In this document: piece after piece, positions 11,456 through 19,787 of the stretch
Numbering within the stretch: position 1 is the first letter of the stretch
Layout of the letters: every line of letters starts with the position of its first letter
From: Firmicutes bacterium CAG:631
Lineage (GTDB): Bacteria; Bacillota_I; Bacilli_A; RFN20; CAG-631
Length of the DNA: 51,674 nt
Assembly (NCBI GenBank): GCA_000433015.1
Contig: HF998023.1
Coordinates: 58,474 to 110,147, forward strand
Direction: 5' to 3'
Notes under the pieces: generated by a model
What the model was told of the DNA's origin: nothing
Databases searched by the model: none
The model's input: only the letters and a program-made list of their open reading frames with translations
Translations under genes and position numbers: made by a program

Positions 11456-11881
11456 ATGAATTTTATTGAGGATAATCTTAAAAAAGAAAGTAAAAGAGTT
11501 TTACTCACATTTATTCTTTGTTACATAGTGGCTCTAATCTTTCCTTTGTTATATTATATTGATTATGATATGGATGATATCTTGTTCTTTTCCATTCTTT
11601 TCTTCGTTATGGGTTGTTATTCATTATTTGGTTTTATTTATATATTAAAATATCAAGTATCCATATCTCAAGAAACAATTACCATTAAAACCCTATTTAA
11701 AAAAATAGAAATTCATGTTTCAGATATAGAAACATATACTTACAAACGGTATAATGGAAGTTCAATTTTATACGCTTTTAAATTTATTGTAGCAAAGAAA
11801 AAAAAGACTTTGATTACAAGATATAAAGATGAATTACTTGAATTTTTAAATCAAAATCAAATCGCTAAAAGTTCGAATTAA
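11456..11881 (+). CDS. Small membrane protein with a PH-like cytosolic domain, function unknown
   Basis: 141 residues, not recognised. Two transmembrane helices are visible (residues about 15-35 and 43-65), followed by a basic, beta-rich tail containing TITIKTLFKKIEIHVSDIETY. This arrangement is typical of small bacterial PH-like membrane proteins, but the match is by pattern only. GGAGG lies eight bases before the ATG. It follows queH by 42 bp and may be read from the same transcript. No terminator is evident in the 86 bp behind it. Confidence 0.6.
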   Translation: MNFIEDNLKKESKRVLLTFILCYIVALIFPLLYYIDYDMDDILFFSILFFVMGCYSLFGFIYILKYQVSISQETITIKTLFKKIEIHVSDIETYTYKRYNGSSILYAFKFIVAKKKKTLITRYKDELLEFLNQNQIAKSSN

Positions 11882-11967
11882 AAATATTTTTGTTTAAAAA
11901 GAACATTTTTAAGGATTTATAAGTGAATCTGTATTTTATGTTACTCATTAATCAGAAGTAATTGCTT

Positions 11968-12834
11968 TTATATGGCTTTAAGATTATTGGTTATTGTGAT
12001 AAAGAATTCTTTACTCCAAAGGTCAAGTTTTGATTTGTCCTTAATAAATGGCAAAACATCTTCTTTTGCAAGTTTAAAGTTCAGATGCTCAAATCTTTTA
12101 TTTAACAAAGATTTTAAATTATCAATAGTTAAATCATAATTGACATCAATATAGTTGGATTGAACTAATTTTTCTTTTAAATTTTTTAAATTAACTTTTG
12201 CACCTATAGATAAAAAGAAAACATAATCATAAAAATCCCTGCCTTTTACTCTTGAATGCCAATTTCTACAAAGACAAGCATGAATTTTACCAGCGAAAAG
12301 AGAAGGTAAGTCGTATAATCTTACTTGGTATGGTGAAGGTAATAATCCAAATTTTGTTTCATAAGTAGCCCCTACTGGCGGATTGGTATCTACTTCAAAT
12401 TTAATTCTAATTATTTCATCTTTATTGATTAATCTTACATCATCATTTTCTTCATAAAATGTTAAGATATGTTCTTTTGTATTACCTTTTAAGAATGCAG
12501 ATTTTATATGAGAGTCAACTGACTTCACTCTTTCGGTGACGCTAAAATTAAGCCCTAGTGACTTTGTTTCATTTTCAATGAATGAAAAATATTTGCTTAA
12601 ATTAAAATTATTATTTTGTGTAATTAAAGAAAAGTCTAAATCTTCACTGAACCGATCTAAGCCATAAAAAATTCGAAGTGCAGTTCCACCATAAAAGGCC
12701 GCCTCTTTAAAAAAACCACCACGCGAAAGGCCACATAAAACGATTTCTTGTACAATCTCTTTCATTGCATTTTTTTTGTCTTCCATATTATTGATTTGAT
12801 ATTTTGAAAGCATCTGCGTTATTATTTTTTGCAT
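11968..12834 (-). CDS. AbiEii/AbiGii-family nucleotidyltransferase toxin (type IV toxin-antitoxin)
   Basis: The polymerase-beta-like nucleotidyltransferase signature is present: YGGTALRIFYG at residues about 48-58, and the two metal aspartates in SEDLDFSL about 63-70. C-terminal blocks including KIHACLCRNWHSRVKGRDFYD agree with AbiEii. Established: AbiEii proteins are NTP-dependent toxins that act on tRNA-related targets and cause abortive phage infection. At 288 residues the length is normal. The ATG is one base after the antitoxin stop, with GGAG inside the antitoxin end, so antitoxin and toxin translation are coupled. Confidence 0.88.
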   Translation of the reverse strand: MQKIITQMLSKYQINNMEDKKNAMKEIVQEIVLCGLSRGGFFKEAAFYGGTALRIFYGLDRFSEDLDFSLITQNNNFNLSKYFSFIENETKSLGLNFSVTERVKSVDSHIKSAFLKGNTKEHILTFYEENDDVRLINKDEIIRIKFEVDTNPPVGATYETKFGLLPSPYQVRLYDLPSLFAGKIHACLCRNWHSRVKGRDFYDYVFFLSIGAKVNLKNLKEKLVQSNYIDVNYDLTIDNLKSLLNKRFEHLNFKLAKEDVLPFIKDKSKLDLWSKEFFITITNNLKAI

Positions 12835-12835
12835 T

Positions 12836-13423
12836 TTATTTAGCTCCTTTAATATACTTTGAAAACAAATTTAAATTTGTGGAATGATAAAACGGTGCAA
12901 TATCTAAAATATCTTGCATATTCAGTTGATTAAATTTATCTTTATCAATACGCAAATCTTCAAACAACATTTGCTTTAAATCTTTAATCGTTTTAACAGG
13001 AGGTAATATATATAACTTATCACAGAGTGCCTTTTCAGCTGTGGCCATTGAAAAAGAGTATCCTTCTTCTTGATAAGCAATAACACCTAAATTATAAACA
13101 GCACTCGGCACATCTCTATAAATAAAAGTTCCAAATTTATTAGTGTAAGTTTTTCTTTTCTTTTTGTTGAAAGTTGCACAAGTAAAAGTATTATAGACAG
13201 TTTCTGGTATTAAACTTTGCACAAATAAGACATAATCAAATGATAAATAAGATGGTCCATAGATATATTGAGCTAATCTTGCCCCTTGAGCATTAGAATT
13301 AGTTTCATAAATTCCTTTTACTAAAGGAAATAGTTTTCCTTTTTTTATATCTCTAGCAATTTTTCCCTTAACATCAGTAAGATTGCTATAAGATTCTTTC
13401 AACTGTTGAAAAGTAATAATCAT
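12836..13423 (-). CDS. AbiEi-family antitoxin / transcriptional autorepressor
   Basis: 195 residues with an N-terminal winged-helix region (LKESYSNLTDVKGKIARDIK) and the AbiEi block KLFPLVKGIYETN, followed by the C-terminal domain that contains SMATAEKALCDKLYILPP. Established: AbiEi antitoxins repress their own operon by binding inverted repeats and oppose AbiEii. It is the first gene of the pair; AAGGAGG lies nine bases before the ATG. The promoter is listed separately. The pair is flanked by housekeeping genes and no integrase is nearby. Confidence 0.85.
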   Translation of the reverse strand: MIITFQQLKESYSNLTDVKGKIARDIKKGKLFPLVKGIYETNSNAQGARLAQYIYGPSYLSFDYVLFVQSLIPETVYNTFTCATFNKKKRKTYTNKFGTFIYRDVPSAVYNLGVIAYQEEGYSFSMATAEKALCDKLYILPPVKTIKDLKQMLFEDLRIDKDKFNQLNMQDILDIAPFYHSTNLNLFSKYIKGAK

Positions 13424-13447
13424 ATTCTATTTCCTCCTTGTAATTTC

Positions 13448-13476
13448 ATTTTATCATACTATTTCGATAAAGCCAA
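13448..13476 (-). promoter_or_regulatory. Promoter of the AbiE operon
   Basis: On the minus strand TTGGCT (13471-13476) and TAAAAT (13448-13453) are separated by 17 bp, about 25 bp upstream of the antitoxin start. Further upstream GTTG and CAAC arms (about 13495-13525) could form part of an autorepressor site, but this is weak. Confidence 0.65.
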
Positions 13477-13572
13477 CAAAATTTATAGTTATTTTCTCCA
13501 AATAGTTGCATTTTTTACAACTTTCTGGATAAAATATTTGAATAAATATTTTTTTAAATCTTGAAGTGAAAT

Positions 13573-13606
13573 AAAAAATACTAGCTAAAAAAGGCTAGTA
13601 TTTTTT
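13573..13606 (-). terminator. Intrinsic terminator of the DUF4127 gene
   Basis: A 13-bp inverted repeat (13573-13585 with 13594-13606; core ATACTAGC/GCTAGTAT) is followed by a T run on both strands. It lies 40 bp after the DUF4127 stop and separates it from the AbiE operon. Confidence 0.85.
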
Positions 13607-13645
13607 AATAGAATGATGAAAAAATAGTTGCTCATTTTCTCTGCT

Positions 13646-15181
13646 TTAAGCTTTTTTTTGATGTAAAGTCACTTTTAATCCAGTTTCAAAAAGTCGATTC
13701 CATGGTTGATAATTATCGAGTATTTCTATGGTATGAGTCTCATCTTCAAATAAATATTTGATTTCATTTAAAGCTTTTGTGATGCGTTGAGATACTTTTC
13801 CTTTGACTCCATCAATAAGTGTCCAACACATTCCTTCTTTTTTGATTTCTTCATGTATTTGGTGACGAACAATACTCATATAACCAACATCTTCTAAATA
13901 ACGTAAAGCTAAAAAGTCATAATGTTGTTGATTTTTGCCATATTGAAATTGAATCATTCCATGTGGAATACAAGTTCCTAGTGTGTTTGAACTCGTATTC
14001 CAGCCTGCATAAGCATTAATTTTGTATAACAAACCTTTGGTTTTTAATAGGGATATCAATTCTTTATCGCCACCATTAGCGTAAGCAATATCGGCCACAA
14101 TCACCGGTTTATTTTTTTGTATGAGGTAATCAATATATTCGATAGATTCAATTAAATTGCGATTGATTTGGTATTGCATAAAATGTTGATCTTGTAAAAC
14201 CGCTTCTTGCATATGATCAGAAGGGAGATTCACCATACAAACTAAATCACAATCCAAAATATCATAACTTACACGACCATTAGCCGCAAGGATGTGATAT
14301 TTTATCGTTTCACTTACATTACGATCTTCATATAAAGGGATTAACATGCCTTCATTACTAGAATTATAGCGAATGAATACACTTGGACAACGTTGATTGA
14401 TTTGATTAATGGCTCGAGCAAGTAAGGTATTACAAACAGCATCAGCATCTGGATACATATAGGCTTTAAATTCTAAATGTTTTTCAAAAATTTTATCGCG
14501 AAGTAACATTTGATCCATGGCCGTATATCCATAAGGAGCACTATCATCTTGTGGTATAATTAAAAAATCAATAATCCCTTCTGAAACAAAATCCAGTGTT
14601 TTTAAATTCATATTTAAATTGATTTTACGACGATGTAAATAATCTTTGATAGCGATTTGATTTTCTTCTTTTTGAAGAATTTGTTCGATTTTTTCTTTTT
14701 CTTCTCTTTCTTGCTTTGTCAATTCTTTGGTTTGACTTAAATGTTGATAATGTCCGCAAAGATGGATTTCTCTTCCACATGTGGCATAATAATCAGGTTC
14801 TTCATCATTACTAGAATAACTAGGGCAACGCATAATTAAATGATAAGCAAAAATTTTTAATTTTGGATTTTTTTCTTTTAAAACTTTTATTTCATTTAAC
14901 CGAGTTGTCAATTGTTCTTCATCAAATTCATGCAATCTAGAAGGAATAATGCCTCCATATAATAAAGTATCAATAGCAAGAATTAAATAATCGGCATCTG
15001 CGCAAGCATCAAAAAGAAATTGTGTAATGTTTTGATGTTCCGCAGGTCTTTTTTTTAGTCCTAATTTTTCTTGACTAATGGTTACAAATTCAATATCTTT
15101 TTTAGCAATGGAAGCTAATTGGATAGGATAATCATAATTACAAGGTCTTTCATCTAAAGGAAGATAAACCACTTTTTTCAT
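13646..15181 (-). CDS. DUF4127 family protein
   Basis: 511 residues. The N-terminus MKKVVYLPLDERPCNYDYP is the hallmark of DUF4127, a large cytosolic family with no established activity. Other visible blocks are IDTLLYGGIIPSR, IIPQDDSAPYG, YPDADAVCNTLLARAIN, VADIAYANGGDKEL and NAYAGWNTSSNTLG. These polar, Asp/Asn/Gly-rich loops resemble a sugar- or phosphate-handling enzyme, but that is inference. The start is ATG 15181, because AGAGGTG is six bases upstream; an in-frame GTG at 15190 falls within that site. It is divergent from gpr. Confidence 0.85.
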   Translation of the reverse strand: MKKVVYLPLDERPCNYDYPIQLASIAKKDIEFVTISQEKLGLKKRPAEHQNITQFLFDACADADYLILAIDTLLYGGIIPSRLHEFDEEQLTTRLNEIKVLKEKNPKLKIFAYHLIMRCPSYSSNDEEPDYYATCGREIHLCGHYQHLSQTKELTKQEREEKEKIEQILQKEENQIAIKDYLHRRKINLNMNLKTLDFVSEGIIDFLIIPQDDSAPYGYTAMDQMLLRDKIFEKHLEFKAYMYPDADAVCNTLLARAINQINQRCPSVFIRYNSSNEGMLIPLYEDRNVSETIKYHILAANGRVSYDILDCDLVCMVNLPSDHMQEAVLQDQHFMQYQINRNLIESIEYIDYLIQKNKPVIVADIAYANGGDKELISLLKTKGLLYKINAYAGWNTSSNTLGTCIPHGMIQFQYGKNQQHYDFLALRYLEDVGYMSIVRHQIHEEIKKEGMCWTLIDGVKGKVSQRITKALNEIKYLFEDETHTIEILDNYQPWNRLFETGLKVTLHQKKA

Positions 15182-15311
15182 ATTTCGCACCTCTTTATCA
15201 TTTGAATTGTACCATAATCTTTTTTTTTTTACTATCCAAATTTACGGCAAAAGCAATAAAATGCGGTTTAATTTATGTATTTTATTCCATAATAAAAGAG
15301 AAGGTGAGAAT

Positions 15312-16199
15312 ATGCGGAATATCAAAACCGATTTTGCAGATGAATCCATCCAGCAAACAATAGAAAAAGAAGACTATAAATTAGTTAAAAAACAATACGG
15401 GAAAGTGACTTTAACTCATGTTGAAATTCTTAAAAAAAATAGAAAAATTAATAAAGATGTTGGTCATTATATTTCTTTAGATTTTGAAACCCTTCAAGAT
15501 GAAAAGGATCGAAAACAAATTAGTGAAGTTTTATTAAAGGCCTTGCATCAAATGGTAAAAATTTCAGACAATGACAAAATTTTAATCGTAGGACTTGGAA
15601 ATTCTGATATTGTCGCAGATTCTTTAGGACCAAGTGTCGCAGATAAAATCGTTGTTACCAATCATTTATTTAAACTTTTTCCAAGCCAAGTAGATAAAGA
15701 TTTAAGACGAGTTTGTGTGTTTACTCCTAAAGTCATGGGACAAACAGGACTAGAAAGTAGCGATTTAATCAAAGCCATTGTGAAATTGTTTAACCCCAAT
15801 TTAATTATTGCAATTGATAGTTTAGCTTCCAGTAGTGTAAAAAGAATTAATAAAGTGATTCAAATCAACAATACCGGTATTCATCCGGGAAGTGGCATTG
15901 GCAATTTTCGAAAACCATTGAATCAACAAGTTTTAAAAGTTCCAGTGATTGCTATTGGAGTAGCAACGGTTGTCAGTGCAGAAAAAATTGTAGAAGAAGC
16001 GTTTGTTCAATTTGCAAATCAAGCAAAGATAAAAGTAACAGCAAAGAAAAAGCAACAGATTTTAAACGACATATTAAGTCATCGTTCGCTACAAATGGTT
16101 GTTACTCCTAAAGAAATTGATGAAGATATCGAATATTTATCGACAATTATCGCTACATCTTTAAATCAATTTGTTCATCATGACCTCTCTAACGTTTAA
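15312..16199 (+). CDS. gpr: Spore protease GPR (germination protease, peptidase family A25)
   Basis: GPR degrades the small acid-soluble proteins during spore germination. The match is strong over the whole length: NIKTDFADES at the N-terminus (family RTDLAxE), VGLGNSDIVADSLGP, FTPKVMGQTGLE, IAIDSLASSSVKRIN, NNTGIHPGSGIGNFRKPLN and PVIAIGVATVVSA. At 295 residues it is somewhat shorter than Bacillus GPR. ATG 15312 follows AAGGTGAGA; the TDFADE motif begins at residue 5, so there is practically no propeptide, as in some clostridial forms. A possible forespore-type -10 (CATAATA, 15288-15294) precedes it, with only a weak -35. This is a marker of endospore formation. Confidence 0.9.
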   Translation: MRNIKTDFADESIQQTIEKEDYKLVKKQYGKVTLTHVEILKKNRKINKDVGHYISLDFETLQDEKDRKQISEVLLKALHQMVKISDNDKILIVGLGNSDIVADSLGPSVADKIVVTNHLFKLFPSQVDKDLRRVCVFTPKVMGQTGLESSDLIKAIVKLFNPNLIIAIDSLASSSVKRINKVIQINNTGIHPGSGIGNFRKPLNQQVLKVPVIAIGVATVVSAEKIVEEAFVQFANQAKIKVTAKKKQQILNDILSHRSLQMVVTPKEIDEDIEYLSTIIATSLNQFVHHDLSNV

Positions 16200-16209
16200 T
16201 TGACAAAAA

Positions 16210-16238
16210 TAGACATAAGAAAGCACTACACTTATAAA
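16210..16238 (+). promoter_or_regulatory. Putative sigma-A type promoter upstream of the small exported protein
   Basis: TAGACA (16210-16215) and TATAAA (16233-16238) with a 17-bp spacer, 20 bp before the start codon at 16258 and just after the gpr stop. Confidence 0.5.
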
Positions 16239-16257
16239 CGCAAAAGAGGATATGAAA

Positions 16258-16554
16258 ATGAAAAAAAAGGTCTATTTATTTGTTTGTTTAGGATTTTTAT
16301 TGCTATTATTTACGAGTATGATGTTTGCTCCAGAATCAAATTCAAATAATATTAATAATCAAACGAGTCAATTTGATTCTTCCATTCAAGGAGGATTAAC
16401 AATACCAGATGGTAATATTGATTATGAAGTTAAGTATGATTATGAGGGAAATAAATTAAGCAATCTCAATGCTGCAATCAGTAACCAAGTTACCGATCTT
16501 TTTGAAAGAGTTTTTGATTTTGTCAAAAAAATTATTAAGAAATTGGTTTCTTAA
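16258..16554 (+). CDS. Small exported or membrane-anchored protein, function unknown
   Basis: 98 residues, no recognised family. MKKKVYLFVCLGFLLLLFTS is a signal peptide or N-terminal anchor. It is followed by an Asn/Ser-rich linker (about 25-45), a short charged beta-like part (IDYEVKYDYEG) and a C-terminal amphipathic, basic helix (about 70-98) with Phe/Ile/Leu on one face and Lys on the other. The start at 16258 is chosen over 16252 because AGAGGA needs about seven bases of spacing. It directly follows gpr, so a link to sporulation or germination is possible but unproven. Confidence 0.6.
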   Translation: MKKKVYLFVCLGFLLLLFTSMMFAPESNSNNINNQTSQFDSSIQGGLTIPDGNIDYEVKYDYEGNKLSNLNAAISNQVTDLFERVFDFVKKIIKKLVS

Positions 16555-16605
16555 TTCAAATTTATTGTATACTTATGAATAGAGATTAGAAGTAAGGTGA
16601 AAAGT

Positions 16606-17547
16606 ATGCAAAATATAAAAATCGTTTTTTTTGGTACTCCTGTGTTTGCTACAACAATTTTAGAAGGGTTAATTCAGGCAAATTATGATGTCATTGGAGT
16701 CGTGACACAACCTGATAAAATTAGAGGGAAAAATAAAATTCCTAGCTATTCTCCAGTCAAAGAGTTAGCTTTAGCTTATCATATTCCAGTTTATCAACCC
16801 GTTCGTTTAAAAGAAGATTATCAGTTTTTAAAAGATTTACACTTTGATTTATTAATTACTTGCGCTTATGGTCAAATTTTGCCTCAAGCCGTTTTAGATT
16901 TGGCTAAAATCAATAATATCAATGTTCATGCATCTTTGCTCCCTAGATGGCGTGGCGGAGCACCTATTCATCGCGCTATTATTAATGGAGATACGAAAAC
17001 AGGAATCACCATCATGAAAATGGTTCAAAAGATGGATGCAGGATGTATGTATGCACAAAAAGAAATTCCGATTGATCATCATATGAATACCACAGAATTA
17101 TTTCAACAATTACAATATGTTGGAAAAGATTTACTATTAGAAACACTTCCTTCCATTATTTCAAAAGCAAATCAAGGAATAGAGCAAGATGAAAATGAAG
17201 TGACTTATGCACCAAATATTCGTCGTGAAGAAGAAAAAATTGATTTTAATAAAAAATGTTTTGAAGTGCATAATTTAATTCGTGGATTAGCAATGACACC
17301 GGGTGCCTATTGTTTTTTTAAAGGGAAAACTTGTAAAATTTTTCAAACTGAATTTTCTGATTTCAAACTTTCTTGTTCAATGGAACCAGGAACTTTAAAA
17401 ATTCAAGATAAACGATTATTGGTTTGTTGCGCAGATGGCTATTTAGAAATTTTGAAATTGCAATTAGAAGGAAAGAAAATGATGACAGCAAAGGATTTTT
17501 TAAATGGACACAAAATCGAACAACTTGAAAGGGAGCAACTCTTGTAA
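16606..17547 (+). CDS. fmt: Methionyl-tRNA formyltransferase
   Basis: Formylates initiator Met-tRNA using 10-formyl-tetrahydrofolate. IKIVFFGTPVFATTILEGL at the N-terminus, LITCAYGQILPQAVL, the substrate loop HASLLPRWRGGAPIHRAI and TGITIMKMVQKMDAG are all diagnostic; 313 residues is the family length. ATG 16606 is chosen, as AAGGTG is six bases upstream and overlaps the in-frame GTG at 16597. It is usually next to def or rsmB; neither is here. Confidence 0.96.
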   Translation: MQNIKIVFFGTPVFATTILEGLIQANYDVIGVVTQPDKIRGKNKIPSYSPVKELALAYHIPVYQPVRLKEDYQFLKDLHFDLLITCAYGQILPQAVLDLAKINNINVHASLLPRWRGGAPIHRAIINGDTKTGITIMKMVQKMDAGCMYAQKEIPIDHHMNTTELFQQLQYVGKDLLLETLPSIISKANQGIEQDENEVTYAPNIRREEEKIDFNKKCFEVHNLIRGLAMTPGAYCFFKGKTCKIFQTEFSDFKLSCSMEPGTLKIQDKRLLVCCADGYLEILKLQLEGKKMMTAKDFLNGHKIEQLEREQLL

Positions 17548-17562
17548 AAGCCCCTTTTTTTT
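17528..17562 (+). terminator. Probable terminator overlapping the fmt stop
   Basis: AAAGGG (17528-17533) can pair with CCCTTT (17552-17557), followed by a run of eight T. The stem includes the last codons of fmt. The same stretch holds the TTGTAA(17542)-17-TATAAT(17565) promoter of the next gene. Confidence 0.5.
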
Positions 17563-17590
17563 ACTATAATAAAAAAAAGGAGTGAATGAG

Positions 17591-18514
17591 ATGAAAAAGA
17601 TATGGATGGCGTTATTATCCTTTTTATTAGTATTTACCGTAAGTTCTTGTAAAAAAGATAATGTAGATAAGTTTTTATTAGAAGGAAAAGAAGGACTTGA
17701 AACTTCAGTCGAATTAAGTGTTGAAGATTTTGATGCGATGATGGATGATGATGAAAGTTTTGCTTTTTTTGTTCATTCAAGCATGTGTAATAGTTGTAGG
17801 GCTTTTAAAAATGATGCTTTAGATCCCTTTATTACTCAAACAAAATCTGTGATTTATCAAGTGGATGCTGGTGAAATCTTTGGTAGTAAATATGAAAAGG
17901 AATTAGATGTAGAATATACGCCAACTTTTTATGTTATAATTAATGGAAAAGTTGAAGAAAAAGAAGTTTATGATAATAAAAATGAAATGTTTACTTCTGC
18001 CGCTGGGTTAGAAAATTATTTAAAAGAATATGCTTATTTACCAACATTAATTGAATTAAGTGAGGCACAATTAGATGCTAAAATCAGTAATAATGAAAGT
18101 TTTGTCATTTACTTTGGCTGGTATTTATGTGGAGATTGCCAAAAGATGGATCAAAGAGTTTTGAATCAATATTTAATCCATCAAATGGAAGGCAAAATTT
18201 TATATTACTTTGAAACACATGATTATATTACAACAGCAAATACCGAAAATGATTTATGGGTCCCTTTTACCCAAAAATATCATCTAGATGAAACTCCGCT
18301 TGAAGCTGGAAAAGTTCCAACCATTCAGGTTTATGAAAATGGAAGTATTGTTGAAGACTTTGTTTATGCCAATGATACACAAGATGAAAACAATGTCATT
18401 ACCAAATCCTTTTATGAAGATCTAGTTGGACAAACCATGACAGAAGAAGAATTATTAAGTTATTATGATGAAAAGTTATTAGAATTATTAAATCGACTTT
18501 ATCAAAATGCATAA
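17591..18514 (+). CDS. Lipoprotein with two thioredoxin-like domains
   Basis: 307 residues. A lipoprotein signal (FLLVFTVSSC, modified Cys20) anchors it outside the membrane. Two thioredoxin-like domains follow, each with a CxxC centre: HSSMCNSCRAF (Cys66, Cys69) and GWYLCGDCQKM (about Cys180, Cys183). Each has the downstream beta strand expected of the fold (VEYTPTFYVIINGK; GKVPTIQVYENG). Inference: an extracytoplasmic thiol-disulfide or chaperone protein; tandem forms in one lipoprotein are uncommon. ATG 17591 is preferred (AAGGAG upstream) over GTG 17582. No ccdA or dsbD-like partner is present. Confidence 0.75.
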   Translation: MKKIWMALLSFLLVFTVSSCKKDNVDKFLLEGKEGLETSVELSVEDFDAMMDDDESFAFFVHSSMCNSCRAFKNDALDPFITQTKSVIYQVDAGEIFGSKYEKELDVEYTPTFYVIINGKVEEKEVYDNKNEMFTSAAGLENYLKEYAYLPTLIELSEAQLDAKISNNESFVIYFGWYLCGDCQKMDQRVLNQYLIHQMEGKILYYFETHDYITTANTENDLWVPFTQKYHLDETPLEAGKVPTIQVYENGSIVEDFVYANDTQDENNVITKSFYEDLVGQTMTEEELLSYYDEKLLELLNRLYQNA

Positions 18515-18542
18515 AAAAAGAGTAATCAGGTTACTCTTTTTT
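18513..18542. terminator. Bidirectional terminator
   Basis: An 11-bp or longer inverted repeat (core AAGAGTAA/TTACTCTT, loop TCAGG) flanked by A and T runs. It serves the convergent thioredoxin-lipoprotein and membrane-protein genes. Confidence 0.9.
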
Positions 18543-19667
18543 GTTATCTAATAACGCGTCTTTAGAATAAGGATTTTTATAAATTTTAAATAAAGAAGAA
18601 AGATAATACCAGATAAACCAAATGACTATAGCAATTACATTTAAAACAGTTACAATAATAACGGGATTGATATCTAAAGATAGAGCAAAATCAAGATTAT
18701 TATTTAAATCTTGATTATCATAAAGATAATGATATAAATGTTGTGCAATTCCAATAATTAAAGCACAATTGATGACACTGATGATGCCATAAATTCCGGG
18801 AAGAATGAAAGAAAGAATATGCGGACGTTTGTTTTGGAAAAGCAAATGACAAAAATAAAATACTAAGCCAAAACCAAAAAGCATATATAAAGGAGAAAGA
18901 TAATACAAAAATTTTCCAACGCCTTCTTTATAATCATATAAAACATCAATAGATGTTACTTTTAAAATATAGCCCATCCCACTTAAATCTTCAAATGTGT
19001 AGGATAATTCACATACTTTAGAAGCAAAAAAGCAAAAAGATGTAATAACGAGCGCAATTCCAACTATAGACACAAAACTTTGGATGATATAATTTCGCCA
19101 TCGAATTTGATGAAAGCGGGATGAAAGATAAAAAATCAGTGCAACAATCCAAAATAAAATAGCAAAGATAAGACAAAAGATTCCTGATGTGGATAAAGAA
19201 TTAATAACGCCTGCACTTCCCAAAATGTAGATTTTTTGATAAAAAAATAAAGAAAGAAAACTTAAAATACTAATGGTTGCAATCGTTAATAATATCCCAT
19301 CTAATTTCTTTTTAAAACTAAAAATATAAGTTACAATAGCCAAAACTAAGCAAAGACTTAAAAGAATAATGATAAAAATGGTCCAACCTGCTACCATATC
19401 AATCGGTAATGCAAAAGTATCTGTAATTTCATTGATTTCATTAATATCATGAATAAAATATAGGGAACTAATGTTCATTGAAAGGCCTTCTCCAGTAATA
19501 AAAGTTTGAAGTTGGATAAATGGTGTAAAAATCGTAATTAAAGAAAGAATTGTAATTAATAAAGAAAAAAAGGAACTGATATACGGAGATAGCGTTAAAA
19601 TATATTTTTTAGTAGAAATAGAAGTTGTTTTGGATTGTAATGATTCATAATCCACATTATCAGACAT
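18531..19667 (-). CDS. Polytopic membrane protein, function unknown
   Basis: 378 residues with about eight hydrophobic helices (near 30-55, 92-120, 125-150, 163-183, 192-218, 245-270, 280-308, 330-358), a short soluble N-terminus and a Lys/Asp-rich C-terminus. No conserved catalytic or transport motif was recognised; two loops rich in acidic residues face the exterior by simple charge rules. It is monocistronic between a strong promoter and a shared terminator. AGGAGGGG lies seven bases before the ATG. Confidence 0.7.
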   Translation of the reverse strand: MSDNVDYESLQSKTTSISTKKYILTLSPYISSFFSLLITILSLITIFTPFIQLQTFITGEGLSMNISSLYFIHDINEINEITDTFALPIDMVAGWTIFIIILLSLCLVLAIVTYIFSFKKKLDGILLTIATISILSFLSLFFYQKIYILGSAGVINSLSTSGIFCLIFAILFWIVALIFYLSSRFHQIRWRNYIIQSFVSIVGIALVITSFCFFASKVCELSYTFEDLSGMGYILKVTSIDVLYDYKEGVGKFLYYLSPLYMLFGFGLVFYFCHLLFQNKRPHILSFILPGIYGIISVINCALIIGIAQHLYHYLYDNQDLNNNLDFALSLDINPVIIVTVLNVIAIVIWFIWYYLSSLFKIYKNPYSKDALLDNKKE

Positions 19668-19704
19668 TTTACCCCTCCTATAAAAATGTACCGATTCTAA
19701 TTTA

Positions 19705-19732
19705 AGTTTAGCATAGTATCCATAAAAATCAA
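19705..19732 (-). promoter_or_regulatory. Promoter of the membrane protein gene
   Basis: Minus strand TTGATT (19727-19732), 16 bp, TAAACT (19705-19710), with TGC just before the -10 (extended -10 element). Confidence 0.65.
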
Positions 19733-19746
19733 TGTTTTTATGAAAG

Positions 19747-19774
19747 CAAAAAAAAAGTAGTTTTAAAAACTACA
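19747..19774 (-). terminator. Intrinsic terminator of cdaA
   Basis: GTAGTTTT/AAAACTAC stem (19757-19764 with 19766-19773), followed on the minus strand by nine T, immediately after the cdaA stop. Confidence 0.85.
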
Positions 19775-19787
19775 ATTTCCTATTACA

